A stretch of 5,685 nt of DNA. It comes from Flavobacteriales bacterium (GTDB taxonomy: Bacteria; Bacteroidota; Bacteroidia; Flavobacteriales_F; PHOS-HE28). Below are positions 1 through 5,685 of this stretch, in pieces. The translations under genes were made by a program, and so were the position numbers. The stretch covers positions 1 to 5,685 of the forward strand of contig JALOLX010000113.1 of assembly GCA_025455765.1 (NCBI GenBank), written 5' to 3'. Under the pieces are notes generated by a model that had not been told where the DNA came from, searched no databases, and was given only the letters and a program-made list of their open reading frames with translations. Within the stretch, counting starts at the first letter, position 1. The number at the start of each line of letters is the position of its first letter.

Positions 1-1815
1 TTGGTGGGGCAGCCTGCGTACATGCGGAGCTTTGGCGGAAGCGCGTCCGATGTGTGTAATGACCTCGTCATTGGCGCTGATGGAAGTGTGCGCATGGTGG
101 GTTCCACCTCGACCCCCGCATACGTGTTCGGGAGCGGGGACGGGTTCCTCGTGCGTACCGATCTGAGCGGAGCGCTGATCGGCGCATCATCGTTCGGATC
201 TCCGCAGAACGATGCGCTCACCTCTGTGGAAGCGTTGCCGGACAGTGGTGCGTTCGTGGTGGGCTATACCAGTGGCTTTGGAGCAGGCTTCCTCGACTAT
301 CTGGTGACACGACTGGACAAGAACAACAACATCCTGTGGAGCCTCCGCATCGGCGGAGCACAGGATGACCTGCCCTTGGGAACCGCACTAACGCACGATG
401 GTGGGATCGTCATTTATGGTTACCAAGGACTCACTGCGACCAATTACGAGCATTTCGTGGCCAAGGTCAGCGGAGCGGGGGCGTTGGTGTGGACACGCCT
501 GATCCGTGCTCCGGGATATGACTTCGGCTTTGCGATCGAGCGAACACCGGACAATGGGTTCATCCTGTGCGGCGAGTCGGAAGCCCTTGGTGCCAATGCC
601 CCGCACACCTTCGTAGCCAAGCTTACAGCGGATGGTGCGGTCACCTGGCGCCAGGTGTATGCCACCAATGGTGAAGACCACGGCACGGGCATCATCCCCA
701 CCTTGGATGGCGGCTATGCGGTGACGGGCTACACGTTCGGCTATGGAGCTCCCGAAGGCGATGCGTTCCTGATGAAGCTCACGGCCTCCGGCGCCATCAG
801 CTGGTTCCGCCGCTACGGGGACGGGCGGTACCAGACCCCGACCGGTGTGGTGCAGATGCCCGATTCAACGTATTGGATCACAGGGACGAGCAGCACGGGC
901 GGCTTCGTGAACCCCAACATCTTCCTGATCCACGCCAACAAGAACGGTGCATTGCTCTCCGCACAGGAGTTCGGCAACCCGATGCGCACGGAGCGGGCCA
1001 ATTCCATGGTCATTGCGCCGGATGGTGGATCGCTCATCGGCGGTGAAGTGTCCAATTGCCCTGAAAGCAACTTTCAAGCCTTGCTCATGCGCACCACGCC
1101 AGGCGGCCACTGTCCGGGTTGCGACTCGTTGAACGTGGTCTATACCAGCAGCACGCATACACCCAGCATCCTTACAGGCTTCACGCTCAATACCGGTGGG
1201 GCCAGCTCCGTGGTGAGCCCTGCCATCCGATCGGTAGAGCCCCTTACCACCAGTTGCTCGCTGGAACTGCCGTTGCCTGTGGAGCTCCTGTCCTTCGATG
1301 GTGTAGCGAACGGTCCCGTTAATGATCTGTATTGGACCACGGCCACCGAACGCAACAGCCACCGCTTTGAGGTGGAGCGGAGCACGGATGCGGCGCAATG
1401 GGAGCTGGTAACGACCGTACCAGCAGCAGGAAATAGCCATCACCTGCTGCACTACCAAGCTGTGGATGAGCATCCCTTGGACATCACCTATTATCGCTTG
1501 CAACAGATCGATCTGGATGGAAGCAAGTCCTACAGCGATGTGATCGTGGTGATGCGCGACCGCGGGACAGGAACACTGATGGTCTATCCGAACCCGGGGT
1601 ATGACCGCATCACTGTACAGGGCTATTCGAATGAGGAATGGCGCACGGTGAGCGTGCTGGCTGCAGATGGGCGGACAGTATTGAACGCGATCCCTTCTGG
1701 TGCAGGAGGGCGAGAGATCATTGATGTTCCGCAGTTGCCAGCGGGGACATACATCATCCAGGTGACCACCGACAGGAGCGTAGGCTCCGTGCGGTGGGTG
1801 AAGCAGGATCAGTAG
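1..1815 (+). CDS. Secreted beta-propeller protein with T9SS type A sorting domain (5' end outside window)
   Basis: The reading frame is open from the first base, where a TTG codon happens to sit. No signal peptide is visible, so the true start is probably upstream. The sequence becomes repeat-like by residue 11, so perhaps only the export signal and a few residues are missing (inference). Residues 11-371 hold seven units of 51-54 residues beginning near 11, 65, 117, 168, 220, 272 and 324. A typical unit runs FGG, then DGGY..TGY, then F..KL...G...W, with tryptophans at 113, 164, 216 and 268. This fits a seven-bladed propeller. Residues 425-517 form a domain common in T9SS cargo (LPVELLSF, W.TATE.N...FEVERS, YYRLQQIDLDG). 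Residues 527-604 are the sorting domain (VYPNP, then LPAGTYIIQV). Cysteines at 353, 371, 374 and 419 flank the linker. The protein is expected on the cell surface or released; its ligand is unknown. The stop TAG overlaps the convergent gene. Confidence 0.9.
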   Translation: MVGQPAYMRSFGGSASDVCNDLVIGADGSVRMVGSTSTPAYVFGSGDGFLVRTDLSGALIGASSFGSPQNDALTSVEALPDSGAFVVGYTSGFGAGFLDYLVTRLDKNNNILWSLRIGGAQDDLPLGTALTHDGGIVIYGYQGLTATNYEHFVAKVSGAGALVWTRLIRAPGYDFGFAIERTPDNGFILCGESEALGANAPHTFVAKLTADGAVTWRQVYATNGEDHGTGIIPTLDGGYAVTGYTFGYGAPEGDAFLMKLTASGAISWFRRYGDGRYQTPTGVVQMPDSTYWITGTSSTGGFVNPNIFLIHANKNGALLSAQEFGNPMRTERANSMVIAPDGGSLIGGEVSNCPESNFQALLMRTTPGGHCPGCDSLNVVYTSSTHTPSILTGFTLNTGGASSVVSPAIRSVEPLTTSCSLELPLPVELLSFDGVANGPVNDLYWTTATERNSHRFEVERSTDAAQWELVTTVPAAGNSHHLLHYQAVDEHPLDITYYRLQQIDLDGSKSYSDVIVVMRDRGTGTLMVYPNPGYDRITVQGYSNEEWRTVSVLAADGRTVLNAIPSGAGGREIIDVPQLPAGTYIIQVTTDRSVGSVRWVKQDQ

Positions 1816-2537
1816 CGCACCCGCACCTCGTCCAAGGGCTTGCGTACCAGGTCGGGTACTTCGCAGGCTGTGGCCGGGTAGCCGATGGGGATCAGCAGGA
1901 AGGGCCGTTCGTTCTCCGGTCGCTGCAACAGGCGCAACAGGAAGTTCATGGGGCTGGGCGTATGGGTGAGCGTCACCAGTCCCGCGTGTCGCGCTGCTGC
2001 GAGCAGGAATCCACAGGCCAGTCCCACGCTCTCTTCCACGTAGTAGTTCTTGCGACGGCTTCCATCGGCCTTCGTCTCGTACGCTCGCTTGAACACCACG
2101 ATCAGGCAGGGCGCCACTTCCAGGAATTCCTTCTGCCAGTCCGTACCTAACGGGGCCAGGTCCTCAAGCCATTCGGCCGACATACGCCCGCTGTAGTTCT
2201 CGCGCTCCTCCTCCTCGGCGGCGGACCGGATGGCCTTCTTCAGGGCCGGGTCGGTCACCACGCAGAACGTCCACGGTTGCTTATGCGCACCGCTGGGCGC
2301 CGTGCTGGCGGCACGCACCAGGTCGTCGATCACCGCTTCGGCGATGGGCTCGGGGCTGAAGTGACGGACGCTTCTGCGGCCATCGAGCAGGGTGTGGAAC
2401 TGCGCTGCCAGCTCGGCGGTACGGACAGCATCGTAGCGGACCGGCGAGTAGGGGACGGTGCGGTGGACCGGCGGAGATCCCGCAGCGGGGTTGGTGTTCG
2501 CGGGCGTTCCCTCGTCGCTCGGCTTATCCTTGTTCAT
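1809..2537 (-). CDS. Iodotyrosine deiodinase-like nitroreductase-family flavoprotein
   Basis: This 242-residue protein has the nitroreductase fold and closely resembles animal iodotyrosine deiodinase, an FMN enzyme that uses reducing equivalents to remove iodide from mono- and diiodotyrosine. Visible signatures are RRSVR at 54-58 and PSGAH at 81-85 (FMN phosphate and substrate contacts), T-H-T-P at 191-194 (Thr193 matches the Thr that contacts the flavin N5), and RKP at 232-234. The lid that clamps the amino-acid zwitterion is present: Glu111, Tyr115 and Lys136 have the same 4- and 21-residue spacing as human E157, Y161 and K182. The mammalian membrane anchor is absent. Instead there is a Pro-rich, apparently disordered leader of about 45 residues, so the protein should be cytoplasmic. 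The ATG overlaps the stop of the Omp28-like gene as ATGA, which fixes the start and suggests coupled translation. Bacterial homologues such as that of Haliscomenobacter hydrossis are known. The physiological substrate here is uncertain and could be another halotyrosine or phenol. Confidence 0.92.
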   Translation of the reverse strand: MNKDKPSDEGTPANTNPAAGSPPVHRTVPYSPVRYDAVRTAELAAQFHTLLDGRRSVRHFSPEPIAEAVIDDLVRAASTAPSGAHKQPWTFCVVTDPALKKAIRSAAEEEERENYSGRMSAEWLEDLAPLGTDWQKEFLEVAPCLIVVFKRAYETKADGSRRKNYYVEESVGLACGFLLAAARHAGLVTLTHTPSPMNFLLRLLQRPENERPFLLIPIGYPATACEVPDLVRKPLDEVRVRY

Positions 2538-3580
2538 CGTGCCACCATAAAGCGTTGTGCCACTCCCGGTGCGGTCAGGATGTAGGTGCCATTGGCAAGG
2601 CTGCGTACATCCACCACCAGCGTACCAGCGGCGGTGTTCGGTATCCGCATAACGGTGCGGCCCGAAAGGTCGTGGACCTCGTAAACGGCCACTGCGTTGT
2701 CGATCATCTGCTGCACGTTCAGTACGTCGGAAGCGGGCTGCGGGAAGAGCAACACCGGTGCACTGGCGTTCAGTTCCTCCACATCGGTGGTGAAGTTGTT
2801 CGCGCCGATCTCCACCGCATTGTGGATGGCGCCTTGGAATTCGCCTACGAAGGCCACCACATGGCAGTTGTCGATGTTCCAGGAGGCTGGCACGGTGAAC
2901 GTGTAGGTGCGCTGTTCCAAGGTGCCTTGGGTGTTGGTCGTCAGTTCGTCACCCCACAGCGGCGAAAGGTAGGCGCGCAGTACGTGCTGGTGTGAATAGT
3001 TGGACTGGGCACCGCCTTGGTAGTTCTGTTGGTAACCGATGATGTTGCTTTGGGTGAGCAACACATGGACGCGGTCATTACCGGCGGTGCCATCTGCGGT
3101 GTAGTACACCTCCGCCGTAACGGTGAGCACGCGGGTCGCTTCATTGAACTGGGTGGCCGCACCGATGTTCACTGGTGATGCGGTAGCCAGGTTGGTGTTG
3201 AGGGCACTTCCCCATTGGGTGCGGCTGATCGCCAGTTGCCCGTTGTGTGGTGTTCGGTTCATCAGGCCGATGGGCTGCGAATTGATGCCGAACTGCGACC
3301 ACAACGCAGAGCCGGCAGCGGTGCGGAAGTCGGGCTGGTTGCCTGACGGGGTTGCCAGACCGCCGCCGTGGATGCCGATCACGATGAGGTCGTCCGCGTT
3401 GCTGGCGAGTAGGCTGGTGGCCACCGTATTGCCTTGGGGGCAAACGCCACAGTTGATGGCGGTGAACTTCTCCAGAACGCCGCGGCGGTTGCTCGGTTGA
3501 GTGGAGACCAAGGTCTGTGCTGCAAGGGCGGGCGAAAGCAGGCAGGCGAGGAGGGCGATGCGCATGGCGGAGGTGATCAT
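2534..3580 (-). CDS. Omp28-like surface protein with thioredoxin-type CGVC motif and T9SS sorting domain
   Basis: This 348-residue exported protein resembles the Omp28-related family of Bacteroidota. A signal peptide covers about residues 1-21 (ALLACLLSPALA, then AQT). Residues 33-125 look like a thioredoxin fold: VLEKFTAINCGVCPQG places a CxxC pair at Cys44 and Cys47, and Pro103 in QPIGLMNR is the likely cis-proline loop. Residues about 137-262 form a beta-rich domain with the Omp28-type stretch LRAYLSPLWGDEL. Residues 277-348 are a T9SS type A sorting tail, with LFPQPASDVLNV in place of the usual PNP, then DLSGRTV and LANGTYIL. The likely location is the outer surface, with a possible redox or adhesive role (inference). 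The upstream ATG is given as the start. The in-frame ATG at 3563-3565 (Met6) would give a more compact signal peptide and is an equally plausible start. The stop overlaps the start of the deiodinase-like gene. Confidence 0.88.
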   Translation of the reverse strand: MITSAMRIALLACLLSPALAAQTLVSTQPSNRRGVLEKFTAINCGVCPQGNTVATSLLASNADDLIVIGIHGGGLATPSGNQPDFRTAAGSALWSQFGINSQPIGLMNRTPHNGQLAISRTQWGSALNTNLATASPVNIGAATQFNEATRVLTVTAEVYYTADGTAGNDRVHVLLTQSNIIGYQQNYQGGAQSNYSHQHVLRAYLSPLWGDELTTNTQGTLEQRTYTFTVPASWNIDNCHVVAFVGEFQGAIHNAVEIGANNFTTDVEELNASAPVLLFPQPASDVLNVQQMIDNAVAVYEVHDLSGRTVMRIPNTAAGTLVVDVRSLANGTYILTAPGVAQRFMVAR

Positions 3581-3588
3581 TTGGAAGG

Positions 3589-3596
3589 CGAACGTA
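3589..3596 (-). promoter_or_regulatory. Candidate -7 element for the Omp28-like gene and flavoprotein operon
   Basis: Read on the minus strand this is TACGTTCG, one mismatch from TAnnTTTG. It ends exactly 8 bp before the ATG at 3578-3580, the same spacing as the element before the membrane-protein gene. A -33 TTG is not evident. If the true start is Met6, the leader would be about 15 bases longer. It would give the Omp28-like and deiodinase-like pair its own promoter. Confidence 0.32.
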
Positions 3597-3650
3597 GCCC
3601 CCAGGTATCACGGGATCATCACAGCCCGGAAAGTGGTGCGGAACTGCTCC

Positions 3651-4223
3651 TCACCGCTCCTCGAACACGAACACCTTGCGGAGGCGTTCCTGGCCTTGGG
3701 CGTTGTGGTAGCGCTCTTTGCGCTCGGCGGGGGCTGAGACCATGCGGGTGTTGAGGTAGAAGCTGAGGCCGATGATGGCGCCGAGGATGAGCAGGTCGAG
3801 GAGGAACAACACATCAAACCCGCCGGCCGCGCCATTTGTGATCAAGCGTAGTGCACCGATGATCGTAAGGACGGCGATGAGGCGGAAGAACTCGCCTCGG
3901 TAGTTGAGAATACCGATAACGGCGATGACGTTGATCACGGGCATCAGCAAGAGCGCGATCCAACCGAACGGGTTGCCACCCATCACCATGAACGAACCAA
4001 TAAGCAGTTTAAGTGCGATGGTGACAAAGAGCAGCACGACCAGTGCGAGCCACGGTGTGCGGTACGTGGCGCGAGCCTGAAGCGTGGGGATGTACCGCAC
4101 CACGGTCACGAGGTCCTCTTCCTTGAGCGTGCTGTTGGCTTTCAGGTTGCTGAACGCCTCCTGACGCGAAGCGCCAGCCAGGATCAGGCGCTTGGCCTCG
4201 TTATAGGTCTCTTTCTTCGTCAT
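3651..4223 (-). CDS. Unrecognised four-helix integral membrane protein
   Basis: I do not recognise this 190-residue protein. It begins with a soluble, charged, helical stretch of about 50 residues (MTKKETYNEAKRLILAGASR, then EAFSNLK and VVRYIPTLQAR). Four hydrophobic segments follow at roughly 57-79, 86-106, 113-130 and 136-157, and then a basic and polar C-terminal tail (residues 158-190). Short loops suggest a compact inner-membrane bundle with both ends on the same side, probably cytoplasmic given the positive charge. There is no signal peptide, enzyme motif or metal-binding motif. The frame is open for 21 further codons upstream. I chose the ATG at 4221-4223 because the residues before it are not typical coding sequence and a promoter-like element lies 8 bp upstream. 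The gene diverges from the esterase gene. It lies 70 bp upstream of the Omp28-like gene on the same strand, so co-transcription is possible but unproven. Confidence 0.75.
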   Translation of the reverse strand: MTKKETYNEAKRLILAGASRQEAFSNLKANSTLKEEDLVTVVRYIPTLQARATYRTPWLALVVLLFVTIALKLLIGSFMVMGGNPFGWIALLLMPVINVIAVIGILNYRGEFFRLIAVLTIIGALRLITNGAAGGFDVLFLLDLLILGAIIGLSFYLNTRMVSAPAERKERYHNAQGQERLRKVFVFEER

Positions 4224-4231
4224 GGGTATGG

Positions 4232-4239
4232 CCAAGATA
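4232..4239 (-). promoter_or_regulatory. Candidate Bacteroidota -7 element for the membrane-protein gene
   Basis: Read on the minus strand this is TATCTTGG, one mismatch from the Bacteroidota -7 consensus TAnnTTTG. It ends 8 bp before the chosen ATG. No clear -33 TTG lies at the expected distance. If it is used, the 5' leader would be only a few bases long. Confidence 0.35.
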
Positions 4240-4371
4240 GTGGTTGCGGTTGCACGGTGGAGACACAGGTACACGCTGTTCCGCATGGTCCTGCTGGTCC
4301 AGATGATCTTCCTCTTCCACGATACCGCGCTCGGTTCATCCCATCATCCACCCCCCAAGCCAGCCAACCCC

Positions 4372-4379
4372 TTACTTCG
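4372..4379 (+). promoter_or_regulatory. Weak candidate -7 element for the esterase gene
   Basis: TTACTTCG lies 4 bp before the esterase ATG and loosely resembles the two minus-strand candidates (shared pattern T, A or T, two free bases, TT, C or G, G, C). The match to TAnnTTTG is poor (two mismatches) and the very short spacing would imply an essentially leaderless message. Confidence 0.2.
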
Positions 4380-4383
4380 CAAC

Positions 4384-5229
4384 ATGCGAAAGCTCTTGGT
4401 CGCGCTGTTGTTCCTTCCGGTTGTTGCCCATGCGCAACGTTCAGCACGAACGGAGCTGCAGCGCATGGGTCCACCACAACCCTACACCATCGGGGTCATT
4501 GAGACGCTCCGCTCGCACGTGTTGGGCGAGGAGCGAGTGCTCAACATCCACCTGCCGCCGGGCTACGGCACGGACACCACGCAGCGCTACCCACTGATCG
4601 TACTGTTGGATGGCAGTGCGGACGAGGACTTCCTGCATGTGGTGGGCGGCCTGCAGTTCGCCAGTTATCCCTGGATCAATTGGATGCCACCGAGCATCTT
4701 GGTTGGCATCGCCAACGTGGACCGCAAGCGTGACCTCACGTTCCCCACCACCATCGCAGCGGACAAGGAGAAGTTCCCCACCACGGGCGGAAGTGCGGCG
4801 TTCATGGCGTTCCTGGAGCGGGAAGTGCTGCCGTTCCTGCAGCGGGAATACCGCATCGGCAACGATCGCACGCTCATTGGTCAGAGCCTGGGTGGGCTGT
4901 TCGCCACGGAGCTGCTCTTTCGCAAGCCTTATCTGTTCGGTCACTACCTCATCGTAAGTCCCAGCCTGTGGTGGGACGGCGGATCGCTGTTGCAGCTTAA
5001 CCATGATGTGCTGATGGCACCGGACATCGGTGTGGCGACCGTTCATATTACCGTGGGCGACGAGGGGCGTGGCATGGTGGGGCCGGCAGAACAGTTGGCC
5101 GCGCTGTTGCGTAAGGAGAGCCAGGCGCGCATTGAACTGCAGCGCATCCATGGGCTGGACCATGCGAACATCCTGCATCGCGCGGTGATGGACTATTTCC
5201 AGTGGCGGGGGCAGGAGCGGGCGAAGTGA
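4384..5229 (+). CDS. Secreted alpha/beta-hydrolase of the putative esterase family (IroE/Fes-like fold)
   Basis: This 281-residue exported hydrolase fits the putative esterase family (Pfam Esterase, COG2819 type), which includes enterobactin esterases and other carboxyl-ester hydrolases. A signal peptide is visible (MRKLLVALLFLPVVAHA, with cleavage likely before QRS). RVLNIHLPPGY and YPLIVLLDG at about 51-77 are the hallmark strand and oxyanion region. The nucleophile elbow GQSLGG at 166-171 places catalytic Ser168. SPSLWWDGG at 192-200 is typical of the family. Asp226 or Glu227 in VGDEG is the likely acid, and His260 in GLDHANILH is the likely base. The mature enzyme should be periplasmic or envelope-associated; no T9SS tail is present. 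The frame stays open upstream to 4222, but the ATG at 4384 gives a proper signal peptide and follows a promoter-like element. Substrate cannot be assigned: no siderophore or polysaccharide genes are visible nearby, so the IroE/Fes likeness describes the fold only. Confidence 0.88.
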   Translation: MRKLLVALLFLPVVAHAQRSARTELQRMGPPQPYTIGVIETLRSHVLGEERVLNIHLPPGYGTDTTQRYPLIVLLDGSADEDFLHVVGGLQFASYPWINWMPPSILVGIANVDRKRDLTFPTTIAADKEKFPTTGGSAAFMAFLEREVLPFLQREYRIGNDRTLIGQSLGGLFATELLFRKPYLFGHYLIVSPSLWWDGGSLLQLNHDVLMAPDIGVATVHITVGDEGRGMVGPAEQLAALLRKESQARIELQRIHGLDHANILHRAVMDYFQWRGQERAK

Positions 5230-5249
5230 TCGTTGTCGAACATGCACCG

Positions 5250-5272
5250 CGCTGGAACGTTGTTCCCAAGCG
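5250..5272 (+). terminator. Bulged hairpin after the esterase gene, possible terminator
   Basis: CGCTGGAAC pairs with GTTCC and AGCG across a 3-base GTT loop, giving nine pairs with a two-base bulge (CA). It begins 21 bp after the esterase stop. No T-run follows, so classical intrinsic termination is doubtful; it could instead be an RNA-stabilising structure or chance. The rest of the 5230-5298 gap shows no other clear signal. Confidence 0.3.
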
Positions 5273-5298
5273 TACGTCCATGTCCGCGCAACGCACCG

Positions 5299-5682
5299 AT
5301 GGAGAGCTCTGCTTACGATCACACCACCTGCGAATACAGCGGTCTCCGTTCACTGGCCAGCATCTTGCAGGAACAGGAGGAGCTCGAAGCCCAGCGTGTT
5401 CGTGCTGAACGGTCAGTGTTCACGGAGGAGGAGCGGGATCGCATCATCCAGATGGCGTGGGAGGACCGCACACCGTTCGAGGCCATCACGGCGCAGTTCA
5501 GGTTGAAGGAGAAGGACGTGATCGCCCTGATGCGGAGCCAGCTTCAGCCTTCCAGTTTCCGGCTGTGGCGAAGGCGGATGAAGGCCCGAAGGACCAAGCA
5601 TGCGGCGCGGCGCGCCACCACCGTACAGCGGTTCAAGAGCAGGCAGCAGCGCGATACCAGCAACCGCATGGCCAAGCGGTGA
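5299..5682 (+). CDS. DUF2805 / TIGR03643 family protein with basic C-terminal tail
   Basis: This is a 127-residue protein from the ATG at 5299. The conserved domain at residues 41-96 matches my memory of the TIGR03643/DUF2805 family: FTEEE, then RIIQMAWEDRTPFEAI, then LKEKDVIALMRSQL, and PSSFRLWRRRM with ARRTKH. The arrangement (helix at PFEAITAQF, short turn, helix at EKDVIALM) reads like a helix-turn-helix, so DNA or RNA binding is plausible but not established. After PSSFRLW, 16 of the last 37 residues are Arg or Lys. Residues 1-40 form a leader, with a charged helix around EQEELEAQRVRAERS, that makes the protein longer than the usual compact family member. Alternative starts are an in-frame ATG at 5242, disfavoured because a hairpin lies between it and 5299, and GTG at 5416, which would give a domain-only protein. 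The stop TGA ends 3 bp before the window edge. Cellular role unknown. Confidence 0.8.
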   Translation: MESSAYDHTTCEYSGLRSLASILQEQEELEAQRVRAERSVFTEEERDRIIQMAWEDRTPFEAITAQFRLKEKDVIALMRSQLQPSSFRLWRRRMKARRTKHAARRATTVQRFKSRQQRDTSNRMAKR

Positions 5683-5685
5683 GCG

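Larger units (their letters stand above)
4224..4383. promoter_or_regulatory. Divergent promoter region between membrane-protein and esterase genes
   Basis: These 160 bp separate two divergently transcribed starts, so promoters for both directions should lie here. Both reading frames remain open some way into it, but neither translation continues a recognisable domain. I see no convincing operator palindrome or riboswitch. The candidate promoter elements at each end are listed separately. Confidence 0.55.

Noticed and set aside
1..3. TTG at the first base as the real start of the propeller gene
   Set aside because: A T9SS cargo protein needs a signal peptide and none follows this codon, so the frame is more likely cut by the window edge.
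865..1503. Minus-strand open frame of 212 codons opposite the propeller gene
   Set aside because: It lies wholly inside a gene with clear repeats and T9SS domains, shows no family motif, and has shadow-like composition.
3581..3650. Possible terminator between the membrane-protein and Omp28-like genes
   Set aside because: The best pairing is a 4-bp CGGG/CCCG stem with a 10-base loop and no T-run, which is too weak to call.
4224..4286. Extended membrane-protein start with 21 extra N-terminal residues
   Set aside because: The added residues show no conserved character and would overlap the promoter-like element. The ATG at 4221-4223 begins a well-formed charged helix.
4222..4383. Extended esterase start at 4222 or 4285
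   Set aside because: The extension adds 33-54 residues before a textbook signal peptide and would place that signal internally. It also runs through the divergent promoter region.
5242..5298. Upstream ATG at 5242 for the DUF2805 gene
   Set aside because: It would add 19 residues with no family resemblance and place the post-esterase hairpin inside coding sequence. It is kept only as an alternative.
4441..5322. Long minus-strand open frame of 293 codons opposite the esterase gene
   Set aside because: The + strand frame has a signal peptide, nucleophile elbow and family motifs. The antisense translation is rich in Arg, His and Gln with no recognisable domain, as expected for a shadow in high-GC DNA.
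1..5685. A novel multi-gene defence, mobile or biosynthetic system
   Set aside because: No nuclease, helicase, transposase, toxin-antitoxin pair, synthase or repeat array is recognisable. The genes are mostly known families in an ordinary Bacteroidota-like arrangement.

Overview
The window looks like chromosomal DNA from a high-GC member of the Bacteroidota, most likely a Flavobacteriales-type lineage (inference). Two proteins end in type IX secretion (T9SS) type A sorting domains, one is an Omp28-like surface protein, and Shine-Dalgarno sequences are weak or absent. Weak matches to the Bacteroidota TAnnTTTG promoter element lie only a few bases from three starts. By eye I see no tRNA, rRNA, CRISPR array, insertion sequence, integrase or long repeat, and base composition is uniform. 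I read it as ordinary core or housekeeping sequence rather than a mobile island.

Layout. At the left edge is the 3' part of a + strand gene (1-1815) for a secreted, apparently seven-bladed beta-propeller protein with a T9SS C-terminal domain; its signal peptide lies outside the window. It converges on, and overlaps by 7 bp, a minus-strand nitroreductase-fold flavoprotein (1809-2537). That protein carries the full FMN- and substrate-binding signature of iodotyrosine deiodinase. Immediately upstream on the same strand, with a 4-bp ATGA overlap, is an Omp28-like thioredoxin-fold surface protein with a CGVC motif and a T9SS tail (2534-3580). Another 70 bp upstream, still on the minus strand, is an unrecognised four-helix membrane protein (3651-4223). 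A 160-bp divergent promoter region (4224-4383) separates it from a + strand secreted alpha/beta-hydrolase of the putative esterase (IroE/Fes-like) family (4384-5229). After a 69-bp gap with a hairpin, a small DUF2805/TIGR03643 protein with a very basic tail (5299-5682) ends 3 bp before the window edge.

How the genes fit together. The one clear translational unit is the Omp28-like gene followed by the deiodinase-like flavoprotein. The membrane-protein gene may be co-transcribed with them, or may be separate because a promoter-like element sits just before the Omp28-like gene. The other genes show no obvious shared pathway. I found no evidence of a new multi-gene system. The items most worth following up are the bacterial iodotyrosine deiodinase homologue coupled to an exported thioredoxin-fold protein, the unnamed four-helix membrane protein, and the DUF2805 gene whose informative neighbours may lie just past the right edge.
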